Positions 51,573-61,700 of a stretch of 64,000 nt of DNA are shown here, piece by piece. The number at the start of each line of letters is the position of its first letter. Within the stretch, counting starts at the first letter, position 1. Below the pieces are notes generated by a model. That model saw only the letters and a program-made list of their open reading frames with translations, had not been told where the DNA came from and did no database searches. Source of the stretch: Procambarus clarkii (Eukaryota; Arthropoda; Malacostraca; Decapoda; Cambaridae); assembly GCF_040958095.1 (NCBI RefSeq), contig NC_091160.1, positions 41,393,302 through 41,457,301 on the forward strand, written 5' to 3'. Position numbers and translations under genes: made by a program.

Positions 51573-51915
51573 GGGTGGGAGTGCCCGCCGCGCGCGCCCT
51601 CATGCACGTATGCATCATTGATCAATGTTGCAAGATCTGTCTTGGCGTGACTGAAACAGTGGACTAGTTCTGTTCCACATAGGAGAGAGATGTAACATGG
51701 GGGAGACATGATCACCACATAGAAAATAGTTAGGGGGAGTAGACAGGGCAGACATTATCAGATTATAATTTAGCACATGATCACCACATACAAAATACTA
51801 AGGGGATTAGAGAGGGTATATAAAGACAGATAAATATATATAGTTACAAATGTGGATTAAATCTATACATCAGACGATTAAGAGGCGGGACCCAAGAACT
51901 GTGGTTCGTCTCTCG
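51573..51915. other. Spacer, nothing recognised
   Basis: The phrase 'acatgatcaccacatag' occurs twice (about 51705 and 51775). Confidence 0.45.
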
Positions 51916-51917
51916 CT

Positions 51918-52192
51918 AATACAACTGGATTCTTCTTCTTGGGGATATCTTGGGATTTCGGGGCTTTAGTGTCCCCGCGGCCCGGTCCTCGACCAGGCCT
52001 CCACCCCCAGGAAGCAGCCCGTGACAGCTGACTAACACCCAGGTACCTATTTTACTGCTAGGTAACAGGGGCACAGGGTGAAAGAAACTCTGCCCATTGT
52101 TTCTCGCCGACGCCCGGGATCGAACCCAGGACCACAGGATCACAAGTCCAGCGTGCTGTCCGCTCGGCCGACCAGCTCCTCGTGCACCAATG
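51918..52192 (-). mobile_element. Full-length tRNA-derived SINE
   Basis: On the minus strand: B box 'gggttcgatcccgggcg', 'ctgttacctagcagtaaaat', 'ggtcgaggaccgggccgcgg' and 'aaagccccgaaatcccaaga'. Same family as 11640-11885. Confidence 0.8.
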
Positions 52193-52224
52193 AGTGCAAC
52201 AATGTAACAAAACTGTGACAAGAT

Positions 52225-52340
52225 GTCCGTGATATTGTCACTGAAGTTCGATCCCGCAATATTTCCTCCTAGCTACATGTCTGGGGAGTGTTGAGTCGCG
52301 GGTTCGATCCCTTTGTATGACCTCAATATTTGTGTTAACC
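52225..52340 (+). mobile_element. tRNA-like retroposon scrap
   Basis: Two B-box-like sites, 'gaagttcgatcccgc' and 'cgggttcgatcccttt', about 60 bp apart. Confidence 0.35.
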
Positions 52341-52404
52341 ACTGACATGTCTCCGCTGGTCCCTCCACAATACTTCTCCTAGTCCATGAATTACTACCTT
52401 ATAC

Positions 52405-55345
52405 AATCCTGCCTCTGAACCTTGCAACAATCCTGCCTCTGAACCTTGCAACAATCCTCCCTCTGAACCTTGCAACAGTCCTCCCTCTGAACCTTGCAAC
52501 AATCCTACCACTGAACCTTGCAACAATCCTGCCTCTGAACCTTGCAACAATCCTCCCTCTGAACCTTGCAACAATCCTCCCTCTGAACCTTGCAACAGTC
52601 CTCCCTCTGAACCTTGCAACAATCCTCCCTCTGAACCTTGCAACAGTCCTCCCTCTGAACCTTGCAACAATCCTCCCTCTGAACCTTGCAACAATCCTCC
52701 TTCTGAACCTTGCAACAGTCCTCCCTCTGAACCTTGCAACAATCCTCCCTCTGAACCTTGCAACAATCCTCCCTCTGAACCTTGCAACAGTCCTCCCTCT
52801 GAACCTTGCAACAGTCCTCCCACTGAACCTTGCAACAATCCTACCACTGAACCTTGCAACAATCCTACCACTGAACCTTGCAACAATCCTACCTCTGAAC
52901 CTTGCAACAATCCTCCCTCTGAACCTTGCAACAATCCTCCCTCTGAACCTTGCAACAATCCTGCCTCTGAACCTTGCAACAATCCTACCACTGAACCTTG
53001 CAACAATCCTCCCTCTGAACCTTGCAACAATCCTACCACTGAACCTTGCAACAATCCTGCCTCTAAACCTTGCAACAATCCTCCCTCTGAACCTTGCAAC
53101 AATCCTACCACTGAACCTTGCAACAATCCTACCTCTGAACCTTGCAACAATCCTCCCTCTGAACCTTGCAACAATCCTACCACTGAACCTTGCAACAATC
53201 CTGCCTCTGAACCTTGCAACAATCCTACCACTGAACCTTGCAACAATCCTACCTCTGAACCTTGCAACAATCCTGCCTCTGAACCTTGCAACAATCCTAC
53301 CACTGAACCTTGCAACAATCCTCCCTCTGAACCTTGCAACAATCCTCCCTCTGAACCTTGCAACAATCCTCCCTCTGAACCTTGCAACAATCCTCCCTCT
53401 GAACCTTGCAACAATCCTCCCTCTGAACCTTGCAACAATCCTCCCTCTGAACCTTGCAACAATCCTCCCTCTGAACCTTGCAACAGTCCTACCTCTGAAC
53501 CTTGCAACAATCCTACCACTGAACCTTGCAACAATCCTACCTCTGAACCTTGCAACAATCCTACCACTGAACCTTGCAACAATCCTACCTCTGAACCTTG
53601 CAACAATCCTGCCTCTGAACCTTGCAACAATCCTGCCTCTGAACCTTGCAACAATCCTGCCTCTGAACCTTGCAACAATCCTGCCTCTGAACCTTGCAAC
53701 AATCCTGCCTCTGAACCTTGCAACAATCCTGCCTCTGAACCTTGCAACAATCCTGCCTCTGAACCTTGCAACAATCCTGCCTCTGAACCTTGCAACAATC
53801 CTGCCTCTGAACCTTGCAACAATCCTGCCTCTGAACCTTGCAACAATCCTGCCTCTGAACCTTGCAACAATCCTGCCTCTGAACCTTGCAACAATCCTGC
53901 CTCTGAACCTTGCAACAATCCTGCCTCTGAACCTTGCAACAATCCTGCCTCTGAACCTTGCAACAATCCTGCCTCTGAACCTTGCAACAATCCTGCCTCT
54001 GAACCTTGCAACAATCCTGCCTCTGAACCTTGCAACAATCCTGCCTCTGAACCTTGCAACAATCCTCCTTCTGAACCTTGCAACAATCCTCCCTCTGAAC
54101 CTTGCAACAATCCTCCCCCTGAACCTTGCAACAATCCTCCCTCTGAACCTTGCAACAATCCTCCCTCTGAACCTTGCAACAATCCTCCCCCTGAACCTTG
54201 CAACAATCCTCCCTCTGAACCTTGCAACAATCCTCCCTCTGAACCTTGCAACAATCCTCCTTCTGAACCTTGCAATAATTCTCCCTCTGAACCTTGCAAC
54301 AATCCTCCCTCTGAACCTTGCAACAATCCTCCCTCTGAACCTTGCAACAATCCTCCCTCTGAACCTTGCAACAATCCTCCCTCTGAACCTTGCAACAATC
54401 CTCCCTCTGAACCTTGCAACAATCCTCCCCCTGAACCTTGCAACAATCCTCCCTCTGAACCTTGCAACAATCCTCCCTCTGAACCTTGCAACAATCCTCC
54501 CTCTGAACCTTGCAACAATCCTCCTTCTGAACCTTGCAATAATTCTCCCTCTGAACCTTGCAACAATCCTACCACTGAACCTTGCAACAATCCTCCCTCT
54601 GAGCCTTGCAACAATCATACCACTGAACCTTGCAACAATCATACCACTGAACCTTGCAACAATCCTCCCTCTGAACCTTGCAACAATCCTACCACTGAAC
54701 CTTGCAACAATCATCCCTCTGAACCTTGCAACAATCCTCCCTCTGAACCTTGCAACAATCCTCCTTCTGAACCTTGCAACAATCCTCCCTCTGAACCTTG
54801 CAACAATCCTCCCCTGAACCTTGCAACAATCCTCCTTCTGAACCTTGCAACAATCCTCCCTCTGAACCTTGCAACAATCCTCCTTCTGAACCTTGCAACA
54901 ATCCTCCCTCTGAACATTGCAACAATCCTACCTCTGAACCTTGCAACAATCATCATTTCGAACCTTGCAACAATCCTGCCTCTGAACCTTGCAACAATCC
55001 TCCCTCTGAACCTTGCAACAATCCTACCTCTGAACCTTGCAACAATCATCATTTCGAACCTTGCAACAATCCTACCACTGAACCTTGCAACAATCCTCCC
55101 TCTGAACCTTGCAACAATCCTCCCTCTGAACCTTGCAACAATCCTCCTTCTGAACCTTGCAACAATCCTCCCTCTGAACCTTGCAACAATCCTCCCTCTG
55201 AACCTTGCAACAATCCTCCTTCTGAACCTTGCAACAATCCTCCCTCTGAACCTTGCAACAATCCTCCCTCTGAACCTTGCAACAATCCTCCCTCTGAACC
55301 TTGCAACAATCCTCCCTCTGAACCTTGCAACAATCCTCCCTCTGA
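52405..55345. repeat. Minisatellite, 24-bp unit, ~122 copies
   Basis: The unit is 'gaaccttgcaacaatcctcc' plus 'ctct'. Variants at the end (gcctct, accact, acctct) come in blocks; 53600-54060 is about 20 near-identical gcctct copies. Confidence 0.97.
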
Positions 55346-55738
55346 ACCTTGCAACACTCCTCCCTCCAAACCTTCCAACACTGTGTAAACCTTGCAACAC
55401 TCCTCCCTCCAAACCTTCCAACACTGTGTGAACCTTGCAACACTCCTCCCTCCAAACCTTCCAACACTGTGTGAACCTTGCAACACTCCTCCCTCCAAAC
55501 CTTCCAACACTGTGTGAACCTTGCAACAATCCTCCCTCCAAACCTTCCAACACTGTGTGAACCTTGCAACACTCCTCCCTCCAAACCTTCCAACACTGTG
55601 TGGACCTTGCAACAATCCTCCCTCCAAACCTTCCAACACTGTGTGAACCTTGCAACACTCCTCCCTCCAAACCTTGCAACACTGTGTGAACCTTGCAACA
55701 CTCCTCCCTCCAAACCTTCCAACACTGTGTGGACCTTG
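55346..55738. repeat. Minisatellite, 43-bp unit, 9 copies, fused to the 24-bp array
   Basis: The unit begins 'aaccttgcaacactcctccc', as in the 24-bp unit, and ends 'aaccttccaacactgtgtg'. Confidence 0.95.
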
Positions 55739-56495
55739 GAACATGAACGAGAGTGTAGATGAACGTCACGTTGAACACAACAGTAGGTCGTGTTTTGTAC
55801 GTTCTGGCGATCAACGTCACAAATGCAGCCTACTATGACACGTACACCCCTCACAAATATCCCCGTTTTCTATGCCTCGGGGTCGGTAGGTTAGGTGGGG
55901 TGTTTGGGTTAGTTTCCGGTTGAGTTAGTTGGTTAGATTTATGACGGAGTGGTAGGTAGTGTCTCTTGGTGATCTACGACAAGCCGCCGGCGTCCTGTCC
56001 TCGTCGTGGCCACTACAGGGTTAGCGGCCCCTCAGGTACAGCAGACCGGGGTTCGAGTCCCGTATTGCGAGAACTGCTCAAGTTGAAGGAATCAAGAATA
56101 CAAGAACTTCATCCGTGAACCTGATTAAGCCCAAGCTGTTTCGGTCCTGCAAACCGGTTTAGCTCACTGAGGAGGGGGGAGGGGTGGAGGGAGCAGGGGG
56201 GGGGGTTGGAGGGAGCAGGGGGGGGGGGCATGTCACAAACGTCCAATTTTAGATGGTTTTTCCCTAACGATAAACGTACCAAAATACAATTATATTACCT
56301 GAGTGTCCGATGAATGCTATCAAGGTGTGTTTCCCAGCAATCTCTCACACAGGATGCACACCTTGGGATAAGCACAGAGGGGATTATAGCGTCTGGCGGG
56401 ACGGCTCCAGGACGCAGGTTCAATCCCACCGCACTGCTCCAAAGACCTTCTCATAAATACACCAAGTGACTGTAGTTTCAATGTTTACACTGTGG
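55739..56495. other. Spacer with tRNA-like B boxes
   Basis: 'ccggggttcgagtcccg' (about 56048) and 'gcaggttcaatcccacc' (about 56415) look like SINE heads. 56170-56230 is a G-rich tract. No frame is supported. Confidence 0.45.
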
Positions 56496-57380
56496 CTCCA
56501 GTACCGGAGTCAGCAGTCGTCTGCTCCAGTACCGGAGTCAGCAGTCGTCTGCTCCTGTACCGGAGTCAGCAGTCGTCTGCTCCTGTACCGGAGTCAGCAG
56601 TCGTCTGCTCCTGTACCGGAGTCAGCAGTCGTCTGCTCCTGTACCGGAGTCAGCAGTCGTCTGCTCCTGTACCGGAGTCAGCAGTCGTCTGCTCCTGTAC
56701 CGGAGTCAGCAGTCGTCTGCTCCTGTACCGGAGTCAGGAGTCGTCTGCTCCTGTACCGGAGTCAGCAGTCGTCTGCTCCTGTACCGGAGTCAGCAGTCGT
56801 CTGCTCCTGTACCGGAGTCAGCAGTCGTCTGCTCCAGTACCGGAGTCAGCAGTCGTCTGCTCCTGTACCGGAGTCAGCAGTCGTCTGCTCCTGTACCGGA
56901 GTCAGCAGTCGTCTGCTCCTGTACCGGAGTCAGCAGTCGTCTGCTCCTGTACCGGAGTCAGCAGTCGTCTGCTCCTGTACCGGAGTCAGCAGTCGTCTGC
57001 TCCTGTACCGGAGTCAGCAGTCGTCTGCTCCAGTACCGGAGTAAGCAGTCGTCTGCTCCAGTACCGGAGTCAGCAGTCGTCTGCTCCTGTACCGGAGTCA
57101 GCAGTCGTCTGCTCCTGTACCGGAGTCAGCAGTCGTCTGCTCCTGTACCGGAGTCAGCAGTCGTCTGCTCCTGTACCGGAGTCAGCAGTCGTCTGCTCCT
57201 GTACCGGAGTCAGCAGTCGTCTGCTCCTGTACCGGAGTCAGCAGTCGTCTGCTCCAGTACCGGAGTAAGCAGTCGTCTGCTCCAGTACCGGAGTCAGCAG
57301 TCGTCTGCTCCAGTACCGGAGTCAGCAGTCGTCTGCTCCTGTACCGGAGTCAGCAGTCGTCTGCTCCTGTACCGGAGTCA
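56496..57380. repeat. Minisatellite, 28-bp unit, ~31 copies, hairpin-forming
   Basis: The unit is 'gtaccggagtcagcagtcgt' plus 'ctgctcct'. A stem can form around GCAG-TCGT-CTGC and extend through GGAG/TCC to GTAC/GTAC. Confidence 0.96.
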
Positions 57381-57618
57381 TGGTCAAAAGAATTGTACCT
57401 ATTGGCAGCGATTGTCTCACCCTCTAGTCCTCCACCTATGTCCTCTCTCTCTCTCCCTATTCCCTATTTCCCCCCATGTCTCTCCCCCCCCATTCTTCCC
57501 CCATCACCAGCTGGCCAGGGAGAGATAAGATGGATTAGCGCGGCTGTCGTAGTTAGCTTCTTATCTTTGCCGCTTCTGACAATACCTCCTTATCAGCTGG
57601 GAAATTTCGATGCCAGGA
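57381..57618. other. Spacer, pyrimidine-rich at 57410-57510
   Basis: No frame is supported. Confidence 0.5.
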
Positions 57619-58568
57619 CGGGTGTGGAGGTCTCCTATGTTGCCTGGAGGTCTCCTATGTTGCCTGGAGGTCTCCAATATTGCCTGGAGGTCTCCCATGT
57701 TGCCTGGAGGTCTCCAATATTGCCTGGAGGTCTCCCATGTTGCCTGGAGGTTCCCCATGTTGCCTGGAGGTCTCCCATGTTGCCTGGAGGTCTCCTATGT
57801 TGCCTGGAGGTCTCCCATGTTGCCTGGAGGTCTCCCATGTTGCCTGGAGGTCTTCCATGTTGCCTGGAGGTCTCCCATGTTGTCTGGAGGTCTCCTATGT
57901 TGCCTGGAGGTCTCCCATGTTGCCTGGAGGTCTCCCATGTTGCCTGGAGGTCTCCCATGTTGCCTGGAGGTCTCCCATGTTGCCTGGAGGTCTCCTATGT
58001 TGCCTGGAGGTCTCCCATGTTGCCTGGAGGTCTCCTATGTTGCCTGGAGGTCCCCCATGTTGCCTGGAGGTCTCCCATGTTGCCTGTAGGTCTCCCATGT
58101 TGCCTGGAGGTCTCCTATGTTGCCTGGAGGTCCCCCATGTTGCCTGGTGATCCCCCATGTTGCCTGGAGGTCTCCAATATTGCCTGGAGGTCTCCCATGT
58201 TGCCTGGAGGTCTCCTATGTTGCCTGGAGGTCTCCCATGTTGCCTGGAGGTCCCCCATGTTGCCTGGTGGTCTCCAATATTGCCTGGAGGTCTCCCATGT
58301 TGCCTGGAGGTCTCCAATATTGCCTGGAGGTCTCCCATGTTGCCTGGAGGTCTCCCATGTTGCCTGGAGGTCTCCAATATTGCCTGGAGGTCTCCCATGT
58401 TGCCTGGAGGTCTCCAATATTGCCTGGAGGTCTCCCATGTTGCCTGGAGGTCTCCAATATTGCCTTAAGGTCTCCCAGGTTGCCTGGAGGTCTCCCAGGT
58501 TGCCTGGAGGTCTCCCAGGTTGCCTGGAGGTCTCCCAGGTTGCCTGGAGGTCTCCCAGGTTGCCTGAA
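57619..58568. repeat. Minisatellite, 20-bp unit, ~47 copies
   Basis: The unit is 'tgcctggaggtctcccatgt'. A run of 'cccaggt' variants closes the right end (58465-58565). Confidence 0.97.
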
Positions 58569-58785
58569 GCAAGGAGATAATCCAAGGTGAACCAAGCCAG
58601 GCGTGGAAGCCAGTTCTCTGTGATTAAAGAGAAGCACCAATGTCTCCTCCACACAGATAACAGACAAGATAACCTTTGATATCTGCCACTTCAAGCTGGA
58701 GACAATGCCGGGCGGATATGTCACTATAATTAACATGTATTTGGGTGATTAAGGCCGTCGTTGGGTTCATCTGTAGTGTGCTGGG
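58569..58785. other. Spacer, nothing recognised
   Basis: No frame is supported. Confidence 0.5.
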
Positions 58786-61700
58786 TAGTTAGTGCTAGTT
58801 AGTGAGCCATGAGGGTAGTTAGTGAACCATGAGGGTAGTTAGTGAACCATGAGGGTAGTTAGTGAGTCATGAGGGAAGTTAGTGAGCCATGAGGGAAGTT
58901 AGTGAACCATGAGGGTAGTTAGTGAGCCATGAGGGTAGTTAGTGAACCATGAGGGTAGTTAGTGAACCATGAGGGTAGTTAGTGAGTCATGAGGGAAGTT
59001 AGTGAGCCATGAGGGAAGTTAGTGAACCATGAGGGTAGTTAGTGAGCCATGAGGGTAGTTAGTGAACCATGAGGGAAGTTAGTGAGCCATGAGGGTAGTT
59101 AGTGAGCCATGAGGGAAGTTAGTGAGCCATGAGGGTAGTTAGTGAACCATGAGGGTAGTTAGTGAACCATGAGGGTAGTTAGTGAACCATGAGGGTAGTT
59201 AGTGAACCATGAGGGTAGTTAGTGTGGGTTAGTGAGTCATGAGGGTAGTTAGTGGTAGTTAGTGAACCATGAGGGAAGTTAGTGAGCCATGAGGGTAGTT
59301 AGTGAGCCATGAGGGTAGTTAGTGAACCATGAGGGTAGTTAGTGAACCATGAGGGTAGTTAGTGAACCATGAGGGTAGTTAGTGTGGGTTAGTGAGTCAT
59401 GAGGGTAGTTAGTGTGAGTTAGTGAGCCACGAGGGTAGTTAGTGTGAGTTAGTGAGTCATGAGGGTAGTTAGTGTGAGTTAGTGAACCACCACGAGGGTA
59501 GTTAGTGTGAGTTAGTGAGCCATGAGGGTAGTTAGTGTGGGTTAGTGAACCATGAGGGTAGTTAGTGTGAGTTAGTGAGTCATGAGGGTAGTTAGTGTGA
59601 GTTAGTGAGCCATGAGGGTAGTTAGTGTGAGTTAGTGAGCCATGAGGGTAGTTAGTGAACCACCATGAGGGTAGTTAGTGAACCACCATGAGGGTAGTTA
59701 GTGAACCACCATGAGGGTAGTTAGTGAACCACCATGAGGGTTGTTAGTGTGAGTTAGTGAGCCACGAGGGTAGTTAGTGTGAGTTAGTGAGCCATGAGGG
59801 TAGTTAGTGTGAGTTAGTGAACCACCACGAGGATAGTTAGTGTGAGTTAGTGAGCCATGAGGGTAGTTAGTGTGAGTTAGTGAGCCATGAGGGTAGTTAG
59901 TGTGAGTTAGTGAGCCACGATGGTAGTTAGTGTGAGTTAGTGAGCCACGAGGGTAGTTAGTGTGAGTTAGTGAGCCATGAGGGTAGTTAGTGTGAGTTAG
60001 TAAGCCATGAGGGTAGTTAGTGTGAGTTAGTGAACCACCACGAGGGTAGTTAGTGTGAGTTAGTGAGCCACCATGAGGGTAGTTAGTGTGAGTTAGTGAG
60101 CCATGAGGGTAGTTAGTGTGAGTTAGTGAGCCACGAGGGTAGTTAGTGTGAGTTAGTGAACCACCATGATGGTAGTTAGTGTGAGTTAGTGAGCCATGAG
60201 GGTAGTTAGTGTGAGTTAGTGAGCCACGAGGGTAGTTAGTGTGAGTTAGTGAGCCACGAGGGTAGTTAGTGTGAGTTAGTGAGCCATGAGGGTAGTTAGT
60301 GTGAGTTAGTGAGCCACGAGGGTAGTTAGTGTGAGTTAGTGAACCACCATGAGGGTAGTTAGTGTGAGTTAGTGAGCCATGAGGGTAGTTAGTGTGAGTT
60401 AGTGAGCCACGAGGGTAGTTAGTGTGAGTTAGTGAGCCATGAGGGTAGTTAGTGTGAGTTAGTGAGCCACGAGGGTAGTTAGTGTGAGTTAGTGAGCCAT
60501 GAGGGTAGTTAGTGTGAGTTAGTGAGCCATGAGGGTAGTTAGTGTGAGTTAGTGAGCCATGAGGGTAGTTAGTGTGAGTTAGTGAGCCATGAGGGTAGTT
60601 AGTGTGAGTTAGTGAGCCACGAGGGCAGTTATTGTGAGTTAGTGAGCCACGAGGGTAGTTAGTGTGAGTTAGTGAGCCATGAGGGTAGTTAGTGTGAGTT
60701 AGTGAGCCACGAGGGTAGTTAGTGAACCACCACGAGGGTAGTTAGTGTGAGTTAGTGAGCCACGAGGGTAGTTAGTGTGAGTTAGTGAACCATGAGGGTA
60801 GTTAGTGAACCACCATGAGGGTAGTTAGTGTGAGTTAGTGAGCCACGAGGGTAGTTAGTGTGAGTTAGTGAGCCACGAGGGTAGTTAGTGTGAGTTAGTG
60901 AGCCATGAGGGTAGTTAGTGTGAGTTAGTGAGCCACGAGGGTAGTTAGTGTGAGTTAGTGAGCCACGAGGGTAGTTAGTGTGGGTTAGTGAGCCACGAGG
61001 GTAGTTAGTGTGAGTTAGTGAGCCATGAGGGTAGTTAGTGTGAGTTAGTGAGCCATGAGGGTAGTTAGTGTGAGTTAGTGAACCATGAGGGTAGTTAGTG
61101 AACCACCATGAGGGTAGTTAGTGTGAGTTAGTGAGCCACGAGGGTAGTTAGTGTGAGTTAGTGAGCCACGAGGGTAGTTAGTGTGAGTTAGTGAGCCATG
61201 AGGGTAGTTAGTGTGAGTTAATGAGCCACGAGGGTAGTTAGTGTGAGTTAGTGAGCCACGAGGGTAGTTAATGTGGGTTAGTGAGCCACGAGGGTAGTTA
61301 GTGTGAGTTAGTGAGCCATGAGGGTAGTTAGTGTGAGTTAGTGAGCCATGAGGGTAGTTAGTGTGAGTTAGTGAGCCACGAGGGTAGTTAGTGTGAGTTA
61401 GTGAACCATGAGGGTAGTTAGTGAACCACCATGAGGGTAGTTAGTGTGAGTTAGTGAGCCACGAGGGTAGTTAGTGTGAGTTAGTGAACCATGAGGGTAG
61501 TTAGTGAACCATGAGGGTAGTTAGTGAACCATGAGGGTAGTTAGTGTGGGTTAGTGAGTCATGAGGGTAGTTAGTGGTAGTTAGTGAACCATGAGGGAAG
61601 TTAGTGAGCCATGAGGGTAGTTAGTGAGCCATGAGGGTAGTTAGTGAACCATGAGGGTAGTTAGTGAACCATGAGGGTAGTTAGTGAACCATGAGGGTAG

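Noticed and set aside
52335-55854. Frames of 370 to 770 codons with LLQGSEG or RFRGRIVA repeats
   Set aside because: They are translations of a 24-bp tandem repeat (eight codons) on the minus strand; no gene features.
50394-58736. Repetitive frames such as MGILGAE, VPESAVVCSC and GDLQATWETS
   Set aside because: They are 21-, 28- and 20-bp minisatellites read through; not protein-coding.
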